Positions 23,985-34,463 of a DNA stretch of 64,000 nucleotides are shown piece by piece. A program made the position numbers and the translations under genes. The DNA is taken from positions 186,001-250,000 of the forward strand of contig CAWUER010000483.1 in assembly GCA_963921195.1 (NCBI GenBank). Direction: 5' to 3'. The notes beneath the pieces were generated by a model, which worked only from the letters and a program-made list of their open reading frames with translations, searched no databases and was not told where the DNA came from. Numbering within the stretch: the stretch's first letter is position 1; each line of letters starts with the position of its first letter. Source of the DNA: Pegoplata infirma (taxonomy: Eukaryota > Arthropoda > Insecta > Diptera > Anthomyiidae).

Positions 23985-24889
23985 CAATGGTTCCCAACCT
24001 TTTTTGGGCCATGCCCCACTTTTAAGTTGAAAAAACCAAAATGTCCCCCCTACACTCAAGTAAAATGTATAAATTTTTCAAATTTGTTTTAAAATTTGTT
24101 TTAAAATTCAAAATTTACTTGTAGTTAAGCAAACTTTTTGTTAAAATCATCTTTTAAACAAAGTTTTTGGCAAAAGTTTTCAACAACCAACTAAATAATT
24201 TAACTAACAAGGGAAGTCTCCCTAGTGGTACCCGCGGATCTTTATGGAATTGGTTTTATTTTGTAGAGCAGAAAAAATAAAGGGACAAGTGAAAAAGAGG
24301 GGGAAAGACAAGGCCATTTTTCAGTTTTTTTCGTTTATCTCCTATATTATGCAAAGAAACCTAGTCATGTTAAATACCAAATGAAAGGTCTTTGGAAAAC
24401 CTATCTACGTGTGCTAAGAACGTGTCCAAACATGCACAACTTTTCGTCATATAGAGTAATATACCAAAATTTTAGGACATTTTTGTTAATAAGTCGAAAA
24501 ATATTAACTTTCTTCGCCCGTTGTTACCACCATGAGATAGGTATTTTTAATACCTTTAATCTGATACCTCACATGCCTATCTTAATTTTGTTTAAATAGG
24601 CGTAAATCGTAAAAAACTGAAAAAGGTCAATTTCTTCCCATACAAATCGACCCCCCCTAAAAATGAGTTTGGGCCGCTAAAAAAAAAATACTTGTCGAAT
24701 TAATTTTCGTTCTTAACAACATATCCAAATTTCATGAAGATCGGAGGGTGACACCAGGAGACTTCCCTTGTAAGATAAGTATTTTTTTAGTTTTTTAACA
24801 AACAAAAAACTTAAAAATTTGCTCTTTGCCCCCCTGAAGCATTCAAATTGCCCCCCAGTGGGGCGAGAATCAAAGGTTGGGAACCATTG
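23985..24889. mobile_element. Non-autonomous hAT element, CAATGGTTCCCAACC termini
   Basis: Starts CAATGGTTCCCAACCTTT and ends AAAGGTTGGGAACCATTG, a perfect 18-bp TIR. It is flanked by exact 8-bp duplications ACGTAGGC (23977-23984 and 24890-24897). This TIR resembles the widespread hAT consensus CAGTGGTTCCCAACC. The inner region is occupied by another inverted-repeat element (24205-24775). No transposase is visible. Confidence 0.92.
24205..24775. repeat. ACAAGGGA-ended element, copy 1 (nested in hAT)
   Basis: Starts AACAAGGGAAGTCTCCCTAG and ends GGAGACTTCCCTTGTA, imperfect TIRs of about 17 bp. The same ends recur at 32027-33127, so this is a family. It is non-coding; the 72-codon frame at 24381 has no recognised relative. 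Confidence 0.65.
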
Positions 24890-25180
24890 ACGTAGGCTGA
24901 CCATTCATCTTAATTTTATCAGTATATGTACTGATTTTTTATCACGTTTACTGATTAGAAAACGTTGTACTGATTTGTACGGATTTTTTAAAATATGTAC
25001 TGATTGTACTGATCTTTGAACGTTTCATTATTTATTGCGAATATTCCGTTTTGTATGGAATTTCTATAAAATAAATCGTCAGAGTTGTTTTTTATAACTT
25101 TAGTCTGACAAATAAATAACACAGCTCAACAAGAAAATGCGTATTTGATTCTGGTTAGTGATTTGGATAGTGTCTGCTGC

Positions 25181-25750
25181 GCTGATTCCAAATCCGGAGC
25201 CCAAATTTGTCTATCACGTCAGGATTTTTAGTAATTCGCGGTTAAAGTGACGAAAAAGGGCATTTTTGACCCTTTTTAAAAGCTTATAAAATAAGATCCT
25301 GACATGCAAATGACTTGGTATCAAGCTCATTCGAAAGGCTGTAATTTTCTCTTAAAGATTAGATAAAATGTTCTAAAAATTTAATTTTCTAAAATGGTAA
25401 AAAAATCATTAGCAAAAATCCTTCCATTTTTTCAATATTTAGTTTATTTATACAGTGTTTTTTAACAAAGTTCAATACAAATTCATACGTAAATTTTAGA
25501 TTTAAAGCACTTGTGGCTAATGATTTTTTTACCACTTTAGAAAATTAAATTCCAAGAAGATTTGATCTTGTCTGAAAGAGAAAATTACACACTTTCGAAT
25601 GAGCTTGATACCAAGTCATTTGCATGTCAGGATCTTATTTTATAGGCGTTCAAAAATGGTCAAAATGTGCATTTTTTGGCACTTTAGCCGCGATTTTCTC
25701 AAAATTGTGACGTGATAGAAAAGTTTGAGTGACCGTTTTGGAATCGGGGC
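25181..25750. repeat. Large fold-back element (~570 bp)
   Basis: The left arm 25181-25413 and right arm 25516-25750 are inverted copies. They share long exact blocks such as ATAAAATAAGATCCTGACAT, GCAAATGACTTGGTATCAAG and AAAAATCATTAGC. The loop is about 100 bp. No target duplication is certain. A transcript through it would form long double-stranded RNA. Confidence 0.85.
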
Positions 25751-26254
25751 ACCAAACCCTATCAACTTTTTTTGGTTTCATCCAAAACGCAGCGACAAAC
25801 CTCAGATTTGTAGAGCGGTGTAATGTAAAATGAATTAATTCTAAGGAGATTGGAGTTCTTGAATCAAGAGGTTCCTTATCGTAAAAATTAATGTAAACAT
25901 GAGGTTATTTAAGTCTTTATAGACTTATATGAAAAGACAAACCGAATCTTTAAGGTTTTCTAAAACGAAAAGTTCACGGGATGATGGATTGCGGAATGAC
26001 GGATTGCATAAATCCAAATGATTTTGAGATTTTCGATAAGGTATTGTCATCAGAATTAATTGAAAAAGCGCTCACAACATCAAGACTACTTAGAAAGATA
26101 TTTGCTTTTTATCTGGGAAGTTTTCTAAAAAAGTTATCAAAACTTTAGGGAAAAAGTCCTCAGAATCTATGGAGTTCTCTTATTCTCAAAACCTGTGAGT
26201 TTTTGGTTTTTGTATTGAAACGATCAAAACATTCAAATGAAGTTGTTTAAAGTC

Positions 26255-26372
26255 AACTTTGGAGGCCACTGTAGGTTAGCTGGTAGCCTATGAAACAGAA
26301 GGTCGTGGATTCGATTCTCACAAAAACTCTTGGTCGATTTCGCTACAACAAACCAACGAACTTGTTTACTTA
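26255..26372 (+). mobile_element. tRNA-derived SINE copy (SINE-2)
   Basis: Has A box-like TAGGTTAGCTGGTAG (26272-26286) and B box-like GTGGATTCGATTCTC (26305-26319), followed by CTCTTGGTCGATTTCGCTAC. The body matches SINE-1 at 3515-3620 in opposite orientation. It abuts the start of a family B' element. Confidence 0.7.
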
Positions 26373-27775
26373 AAAACAAGTAGAAAAATTAAATTCGACT
26401 TGGCCGAATCTATAAATATAAATACCTTCCACAATGCACTTTTTAAGTGATAGCAACGACGGTAGTCGGCGTTGCCTTTATAAGGATACCAAAAAGTTGG
26501 ATTTGAAATCCAAATTAGCAAATCCAAATCCACGTGGTGGCGCAAATCCAACGTTTACAACACAAAATGTTGGCCTCTACATTTTGAGCATTTAGTACAT
26601 TTATTTTATATTTAGTACATTTTTTGTTTTTAATACAAAAAATGGCATTATTAGGGGACACAAAATAAAAATAAAACAATAAAATCGATATTTTCTTGTT
26701 TATTGTTAATTATTTTAATTTTATTTTTTTTTTAAATTAGCTGCTTTTATGAGAAAAATGTGAAAACTGAACGAAAATATAATTAACAAAAATTTAGTTA
26801 AAAATTATTATTTTTATTTTTTGATTTGTTCCCAATTTTCTTGAATTTTTTCCGACCTTTTTTTAGTTGTAGCGTTGTTTTGTACCTTTCTGCCCAACAT
26901 TTTGTGATGTAAATGTTGGATTTGCGCCACCACGTGGATTTGGATTTGCTAATTTGGATTTCAAATCCAACTTTTTGGTATCCTTATAAAGGCAACGCCG
27001 ACTACCGTCGTTGGTGATAGTAAATATTCTAACGTGAAAAAAATAACATTTTTGATTAGAAATATTCATTTTGTTAAAAAAAAAACATTTTTTAAGTAAT
27101 TCAAAAAAATATTACAAAATTTTTTTTGAGTGTAAAAATTTTTTTTAGTTTATAATTTTTTTCGAGTGTATTTTTTTAGTGTAAAAATATTTTTAAGTGA
27201 CAAAAATACGTTGTAAAATATATGCATGACTTACCAATGTTTTTTAAACATGTGTAACGGGTTTTCAACACGTAAAATTAAGGTGAAACTAATCTGAAAT
27301 TCGCGGTTTTGCTAATAATTTTTGAACCACAGAACCGATTTGGCTGAAATTCAATACGAACCAGGCCAGGGGAACAACAAATATATATGCCAAGCTTCAG
27401 CATCCTCAAAATTGATCGAAAGTTAGCTGGTGTTTTATCTCGAAAATTCACGAAAAACTCTTGCCAAAATGCAAAATGTTTTTTGCTTATAACTTTTGAA
27501 CCACTGGATCGATTTCGCTGGATTGCAATACCTACCGGACCAGGTAAATGCCCAACATATATGCTAAACTTCAGCAGCCTCCGTAGTCTTTCAAAAGTTA
27601 GTGTTTTCGATAGAGACACAGACGGACGGACGGACATCGCTAGATCGTCTTAAAATCGATCGAGGATCATGAATATATATACTTTATGGGGTCGTAGACC
27701 AATATTTCGAGGTGTTACAAACGGAATGACAAACTTATATATACCCGCTATCACTAGAGTGGAGGGTATAAAAAA
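26373..27775 (+). mobile_element. DINE-like family B', copy interrupted by a long-TIR element
   Basis: The head is at 26373-26453 (AACAAGTAGAAAAATTAAAT, GACTTGGCCGAATC, TTTTTAAGTGATAG). The rest is at 27014-27775. It contains TTTTTGAACCACAGAACCGA, ATATATGCCAAGCTTCAG, ACAGACGGACGGACGGAC, ACATCGCTAGATCGTCTTAA, TATATATACTTTATGGGGTC and the end TCACTAGAGTGGAGGGTATA. This is the most complete B' copy in the window. Frames on either strand inside it are repeat artefacts. Confidence 0.8.
26454..27013. mobile_element. 560-bp element with ~119-bp TIRs and 7-bp duplication
   Basis: Starts CAACGACGGTAGTCGGCGTT and ends with the reverse complement. The inverted arms (about 26454-26572 and 26895-27013) differ at only a few positions over roughly 119 bp. 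The flanks are exact GTGATAG duplications (26447-26453 and 27014-27020). The core is AT-rich with no frame. Long TIRs recall MULE-like elements (usually 9-bp duplications), whereas 7-8 bp would suit P-like or hAT elements; the TIR does not match a hAT consensus known to me. Low arm divergence implies recent activity. Confidence 0.88.
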
Positions 27776-28403
27776 GAGTCAACTTATTGTTAGTTGTCTG
27801 CAAAATGACTACAATAGTTTTTGGCTGTTGTTTTTAAACAGTTGTTTTTACTGAAATACTAATTGACCCCAAGTTTGTTAGTTTAACCGAGATTTTTGGA
27901 GTGCTGAAAAAAATCATCAGTGTTTTCCTATAGAAAAAAAGTTTCAAAAAGTTATTTCTAAAAAAAAAAAAAACGTAAAAACTTGATTTGAGTTTAGAAA
28001 AAAGTGGTCACCTATATTAACGGCAAGGTGTCCTTTTTACAGGGTGTTAAAAATTATCAAACCTCGATTTTTTTTAAATGCGATTTTCTCAAAATTGAGA
28101 CATCGTAGAAACTTTTGGTAAAGGACTTCGATTCAGGACATAAAACACTTTTACACTTTATGTTACACTTTTAACGCAAGTTTCGCCGTTTTCCTGTAGC
28201 ATCCATTAAGATGAAAATCTTATTATCTCAAAAACCACATGATATTTTTTTTAAATTTGGTCTTAAACTATTCGTACGGGTGCCAACTAACATAATATTA
28301 AAAAAATCATACGCAACAAACTTTCAATTAAACTTCAACCACACCGTGTATCGTCATATGTCGGTTTAACTTAAGTTTCTCGAGATTCAAGCTATTAAAG
28401 CTG

Positions 28404-28838
28404 CACTCAAAAATAAAACCTTGTAAAACGACAAGAAAAGTTTGTAATTTTTTTTTCCTAACTCCTATTTGACAGTTATTCCTTGTAGTTTTACAAGCTT
28501 TTTACCAAAAATTTTGTGATTTCCAAGCTTTTTACAAATAAAATTGTAAATTTTTTGACGGGATAAAACTTACAAGGAGGTTTCGTGTTTTTGCTAGATT
28601 TTTTGCTACCTCCTATTTTACGAGAATTCCTAGTAAAAATTACGAGCCTTTTCTCAATTTTACAAGATTTTTACCAATAAAATTGTAAATTTACAACTTT
28701 TTACTAGATTTTATTTTATAAAAAAATTTTGAAAATTTGTAAAACAACAAAAAAAAAAATTGAAAAATTACAAAAAAAAATTAAATTTCGATCGATATTT
28801 TTTTCTTTAAAGCAAGAAAAACTGCCAAATATTGGTTT
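28404..28838. mobile_element. MITE family D, copy 1 (interrupted or truncated by hAT)
   Basis: CACTCAAAAATAAAACCTTG then repeated TTGTAAATTTACAA-type and TTTTACAAGCTTTTTACC blocks, ACAAGGAGGTTTCGTG and AAATTTCGATCGATATTTTT. The same block order is found at 61733-62147. It is non-coding. Confidence 0.7.
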
Positions 28839-28846
28839 GTTATATC

Positions 28847-29516
28847 CAGGGAAACCAAAAATATGCTCTAAAAAACACGTTTTATGCGCTTAAAAAATGC
28901 TCTTAAAAACGGAAAATATGCTCTAAAAACAATAAAAATATGCTCTTAAAAAAAATTATGTCCCCTTTTTTGCGGTGTTTTTTACAATTTGTTAGAGAAT
29001 AGACCCTCCAAATAACGTTATGTGCAGTAGTTAGAGGATTAAATATGTTCTACAAAAATATTTGCCTTAATATTTTCTACCAAGTTGCTGAATCTAAAGA
29101 AAACATAGTTTCATATACCGATATGAAGCAAGAACAGGCCAAAGGGGAATCAATCGTCACAATTCCGTAATTGTTAAAAAAAACATCCTTGTTAGATAAA
29201 AATTTTTAAAATAAATGTTGTCATAAAAAAAAAATTTGAAAAGAATGCTCTAAAAATTGAAAAAAAAATGCTCTAAAAATGTAAAAAAATGCTCTAAAAA
29301 ATGAAAATATGCTCTAAAAATAAGTTCTTATGCTAAAATATGCTCTTAAACCTAAAATATGCAAAAATATGCTCTTAAGGCTAAAATATGCAAAAATATG
29401 CTGTAACAAATCGATGCCAGATTTCTTAAAAACATCTGAAACGGATAAATACCTTACCCATTTTTCAATAAAATGCACAGGAAAAAACATGATACTGCAT
29501 ATTTTTGGTTTCCCTG
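28847..29516. mobile_element. Non-autonomous hAT element, CAGGGAAACC termini, TATGCTCTAAAAA repeats
   Basis: Perfect TIR CAGGGAAACCAAAAATATGC (20 bp visible), with exact 8-bp duplications GTTATATC at 28839-28846 and 29517-29524. The body has about a dozen ATGCTCTAAAAA motifs, mainly close to both ends; such subterminal repeats are the kind of site hAT transposases bind. There is no transposase frame. Confidence 0.92.
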
Positions 29517-29544
29517 GTTATATCCATTCAGAAGAAGAAAAAAT

Positions 29545-29905
29545 CTGTCGAAAAATCTGTAAAAAAACTTTTAGTCTAAGTTAGCAAAGTTTTTTTGCTG
29601 AAATGGATATTTTACCAGAATTCTCTGTCATTTAGTTTTAGAAAAAACTAAATTCAGCATATTATTTTGCTATTTTTACAGAAATATTTAGTTATCCTGT
29701 TTTGAAGAAAATGTCCAAAGTTTTTTTTTAAAGACTTAATTAAAAAAATAGAAAAATAGAATTTTTCTGCAAAATTTAGCTGATTTTTCACCTGATATCA
29801 ACAGACTTTCTGCTGTCTTAGCAGATTTTCTCATATGGCTTAAAATTGGTGTATTTTTAGCAGAATTTTTTGCTGATTCGACAGAGTTTTTATTTTGAGC
29901 GTAGA
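29545..29905. repeat. CAGCAGATTTTCTG-type repeat E, copy 1
   Basis: Motifs such as CTTTCTGCTGTCTTAGCAGA and ATATGGCTTAAAATTGGTGT, and the end TTTTGAGCGTAG, recur at 63110-63300. Internal CAGAAAATCTGCTG-like palindromes are frequent. It is a likely MITE. Confidence 0.6.
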
Positions 29906-32020
29906 GCAATACCCTAAATGATGATATGGAACGTTGATTTAAAAAAAAGCTTGTATTGGCAGCATTTGCACACCTAAGTTGAGGTTGTACAAGCCCAACT
30001 TAAACTAAGGCAAGTTCAAACTTCAAATAGTTCATTGTGCCGTACCCTGAACTACAAATTAACAAAGGATACGAGAACATTTGAAGAAGGGAAGTGTCGT
30101 TTTTATAGAAGTGCATGTGCTTTCACATTGAAATGTCTGAACAAATGCCTGGCTTCAAAACGGGATCAATGCAAAATTATGGTCTTCTGTATATAATGGA
30201 ACCACAGGGCTGAGTTTTTTTACCCATACTCAAGAATATTCTTAAACACCTACATAAATCAGACCTAATATGATGTAAAAGCTGCATTTTATAACCTAAT
30301 TTAGATATTTCCTTTAAAATTTTTTTTCGAAATTAAGCTAGATTTACTAAATTTAATTTTTTATGTTTACATTTTTCCTAACATAACTAACTTAATTTTA
30401 AATTCCGTCTTAACATCATCTAAAATTTTATTTTAAGCTTTAAATATATTTTGTAATATTTTAAACTGTAATCTTTACAAATATAATTTACATATTAATA
30501 AATAAAAGAGTAGAAAAAAATTAAGTTATTAAATCTAACAAAGGCTATAAAATATTTATGTCATATCTTAGAATTATAAAAAAAGATGCCATGATAGAAA
30601 AATTCTACATGACACTACTGGCAAATGAAAAAAACCTCAGCTTTAGAAAACAATACTTTGGCTTATGGATGAATGAATATCATGAATTAATGCATGCCGA
30701 TGCATGCACATGCCGCTCGTTTGCTGCTTATGTCATCAATTGTATAAAAATAAGGTATAATGTATGAAAATCCGTTTAAAAAAATTATATATGATTTTTT
30801 TATTTCGTTGAAATTTATGAGCAATACTTAAATGAAAATGTTTACCACCGTTGACATGCTAACTATGTGTAGATTAAAACTGACTTGACTAACTAACAAA
30901 AGCAGATATTCAACCAGCCAGTCAGCCAGCCAACCAACCAACACTAACCAACTACTAAAGCCATCAACTGAAATGAACTGAAACTAAAACTCTGACTCTG
31001 GTTAGTAAGTCAGTGCCCAGTTAATAGGCATAAGATGCTGTTTAAAGAGCTTAAACTACCACGGGTGTTAATGAAATTATTTTTTCGTCACCTTTTTTTT
31101 GTTTGCCCATACTTAGGATTTTTATTTTTTATTAAAAAAAAGGAGTAGAGCTTTTCTCATTGTACTTTTAAAGCTGTGCTGTGCTACAGCAGCTGGCTGC
31201 AGTTGCAGCAACAGTCAAAAGACAAGCGGCTTATTTAAGGTTTTAATAACACTGTGCAACAAATTTGTGGGTCATCGCTTTAAACCATCAAATAGATAAA
31301 ATTACCAAAGGGTTTGGCAAATTCAGTTTGGATTTCTTTTTTACGGCCCACTGAAGTTTTTAATTTTTTGTTTCAAAGGCTGTTGGAAAACGTAAAAAAA
31401 ACTATAATAAAAGCACATCTGAGCTTCAAAAAATGGTTTGATGTCTTCATTCAAATGGTATGGCGGTTCTATTCTAAGAAAACATTAACCCTATGTCTGC
31501 CATTTTAAAGAATCATTTTAGTCCTTTTTCAAAAACTAAACAGTAGTAAAATGACCCATTAAAATGGCAGTTAGAGGGTCAATGTGTTCTAAGAAAACAA
31601 CCGCCATACAATTATACTTAAGACATCAAACCATAATTTGAAGCTCAGGCTTCAACGCCATTGAGGCTCATTTTCTTGTTGCACAGTAGTAAATTTTCCT
31701 AAAGAGGATTTACAAAAGTGCGTCACAACTTTTAAATTGGATTTTTTACGTTTTTGAGTCATGTATCGAAAGCAGGTGCGAATGTTGTATGTAGAAATTT
31801 TTTTTAGACATTTCCCGCATTTACTAAAATAATGATATAACTCAAAAAACTTAATTTTTCAGAAAAGGTGTTTAAAGTTCTCACGTGAAAATAGTTTTTC
31901 GCTGAAAAAGACTGGTGCATTAAAATTTACTTTTCCAATGGTGAGTTTATACAATATATTTTTAGACATGATATAACGAATAATTCTAAAGCATTAACTC
32001 ATGAATTTTGAGCTGTGTCA
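29906..32020. other. No gene recognised; mostly unique AT-rich DNA
   Basis: Includes an AACCAGCCAGTCAGCCAGCC tetranucleotide tract (30911), CAGCAGCTGGCTGCAGTTGC (31187) and poly-T. Frames at 30558-30767 and 31314-31508 have no recognisable domains. Confidence 0.4.
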
Positions 32021-32026
32021 CTAACA

Positions 32027-33127
32027 AGGGAGGGGTTTGACAGGGCACCCACCGATTGTCCTAAAATTTACATATGAGAAAGAGGAGAAGAAAATAAGAG
32101 TTACCTGTTTTTTTCTTAGGGGTCCAATCTCACATTTAGCGGGTCAAAGGGGAGGGGAAAATGTTTTTTTTTTGTATTTTGTGGATTTTTCCCAATTTTT
32201 TAAAAGAAACTTTTTGAACATTTTATACAGATCAAAAAGTTTTTTGAATGCTTATTCAATGGTGCATCGGTCTTGTCCGATTTTGGCTTCGTTAAGTCCT
32301 TATTTTCAAAAATGTAAAAACTTTGGGGTGGTTTATATGGAGACGTACGATCCCCAAAATCAAAAAAAAAATCGTTGAACACGAACTGGATAATATACGT
32401 TTGAAACTAGAGACTAAATGTGTAAAACTGCATTTACAGTTTTTCATGTCGTGATCCTATTTCCTTTTAAAAGAACTTCAAAGTTATAGAAGATTAAATT
32501 TTATAAAATATTTTTTTAATATTTGTACTTGTTCTAGGATGCCGCTAGTGGAAGCAAATTTTTTTATTATTTTTACATATCAGAAAAAAGAAGGTAAGTT
32601 ACGTCCTTTCAAACATGTATCCTTCAATGTCATTCAAAATGTTCAACAAAATATTTTGATTAAGTTTTCAAATGACTTTATTCACATCCTTTTATCCTGA
32701 TATGGCAAAATAGAAAAGTGGAAACATTAGAGGAGACCCTCCATTTTCATTTGCCGTCACCAGTGTCATTCTAGGCCAAGTATAAATATTTCAAAAATAT
32801 TTTACAAAATGTATCCTTTAAAACTTGAAGTCCTTTTAAAAGGAAACAGGATCACGAAATGAAAAACTGAAAATGCAGTTTTGCTCCATTTGATCTCTAC
32901 TTTCAGACGTATATCATCCGGTTCATTTTTTTTATTGACTGTCGGACGGTGTACTAATCTCTATTAAATTTTCAGTTAGTTCAGATTTTATTTGGATTTT
33001 CCCAAAAGACCACATTTTTTTGAAAGGTTGCAACTCTTTTTTAAATTTGAGTTTGGGCAGCTAAAACAAACAGGAAAATCTTATTTGTCTCCCCTTATTG
33101 GGTGCCCTCTGAATGACCTCCCTTGTA
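32027..33127. mobile_element. ACAAGGGAGG-ended element, copy 2
   Basis: Starts ACAAGGGAGGGGTTTGACAG then GGCACCC. It ends GGGTGCCCTCTGAATGACCT then CCCTTGTA. This is a TIR of about 27 bp with a few mismatches, related to the ends of 24205-24775. An inner inverted pair (CATGTCGTGATCCTATTTCC at about 32446 against GGAAACAGGATCACGAAATG at 32842) gives the body a second fold. The 113-codon frame at 32037-32378 shows no known domain. Confidence 0.7.
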
Positions 33128-33389
33128 GGTAGTAAATAAGCGATTTGTTCTTGACCAGAAAATGCAAAATTTTTACACACTATTTCTTACGTCCTCTTAA
33201 GTAGATTTATTTATCTTGCTTTAAATGTTTAACTTGTTAACATTTTACTTAATGCAAAAATATATTTTTTAATTCCAGATGTGACTCATTTATAATCTGA
33301 CGATTTTTACTGATTTCATTAGTATGTACACTGATTTTAAGTCACGTGCACAGATAAAACAAGTGAGAAAGAATAAAAAATTAAAAAAT

Positions 33390-33564
33390 AAGTAGAAAAC
33401 TAAAATTCAACTTCATCGAATCTATGAATACCCTACACAATTACCTTTTTATCTGATAGTTATTTTCTAACGTACCAAAAAAATTCTTTAAAAAATTTTA
33501 CTAGAAATATTTTATTTTTAGTAGAACTTTTTTTAGTTTTTTATATAAATTTAATCATTTTAGT
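33390..33564 (+). mobile_element. DINE-like family B', head fragment
   Basis: AAGTAGAAAACTAAAATTCA, TCGAATCTATGAATACCCTA, ATCTGATAGTTATTTTCTAA and ACTAGAAATATTTTATTTTT match heads at 19741 and 26373. It is followed at once by family A copy A3. Confidence 0.65.
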
Positions 33565-34112
33565 AAAAAACAAGTAAGAAAACTATAGTCGGTCAAGACC
33601 GACCATATAATACCCTACACCAGAGTTTCCCGGAAAATGGGTCCCAACTTCAAACATAGACTGCTTAGATCTATATTTTGTTAAATCTTTAATAAGTGTA
33701 AAAAACACTCACAAATTCAATTTGAATGAAATAGGCTTCTTTCTGTTGACAATAAACCGCTTCAACTGAATATCGGGCAAAATTTTCACTTGGGGCGGGC
33801 CTAAGTCCAAAAATGGACCGATGATAATCAGATTTGATAAAATTGTTCATATATGCGTTTAACATCTATAAACAAAATTTTAATTAAATATTTTCTTATG
33901 TTCATGAAATTTGAGAGATTTATGTGAAAACGGGAAGTTGGTTTGTATGGGGGCTACAAGAAGAACCGGTCCGATTTCTTTAAAATTTGGAATGGTGATA
34001 AAACACGATTACCTGTCAAATTTCGAAAATATACCTATTATAATGCGGTTATTAGAGTCATTTGAGCCAAAACTGAAGAGAACCTTTGTATGGGGGCTAG
34101 GTCTAAATATGG

Positions 34113-34463
34113 GGGATGGGGTCTTTTACAGAGGTTAAAGCTCTCTGATTGCTATCCACTTGGGGATAGCCAGAAGCGATTCCTGTGTCTAAAATTCCCA
34201 AGCAGCTCACGACTTCCGGTCTTAGACCAAGTGTCCCCTGGTAATGTTATTCAGACAACCGTTTGTTTGACAGCTAAAGTGAGAAGGCACACAGTATTGA
34301 GTAACCAGAGTGCAGGGTAACACTTTTGCGTCTCTGGTAATTAGGTGTCACGTGGAACTTCTAAGTCACTGAAACTCAGCTGTTTTTTGTCTGTCTGGAG
34401 ACGTAGGTGGCAGCCCCATCACCAGACTAGGGGATTTTGGATTAATGTCCCACTATCCTTGAA
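34113..34463 (+). promoter_or_regulatory. LINE 5' leader
   Basis: Non-coding leader ahead of the RT frame, which would hold an internal promoter in an active LINE. A 7-bp perfect hairpin GCTATCC/GGATAGC lies at 34150-34169. The leader has no long ORF1. An out-of-frame ATG at 34445 stops after five codons, and an in-frame stop sits at 34443. I could not fit a self-cleaving ribozyme fold by eye. Confidence 0.5.

Noticed and set aside
26366..27069. Frames over the long-TIR element
   Set aside because: Both are translations of the same inverted arm read on two sides.
27278..27653. 119- and 88-codon frames on opposite strands
   Set aside because: They lie wholly in a B' repeat, are antisense to each other, and include the RGAC microsatellite.
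34113..34200. Self-cleaving HDV-like ribozyme at the LINE 5' end
   Set aside because: I could not fit the P1/P2/P3 double pseudoknot by eye; only one local hairpin is clear.
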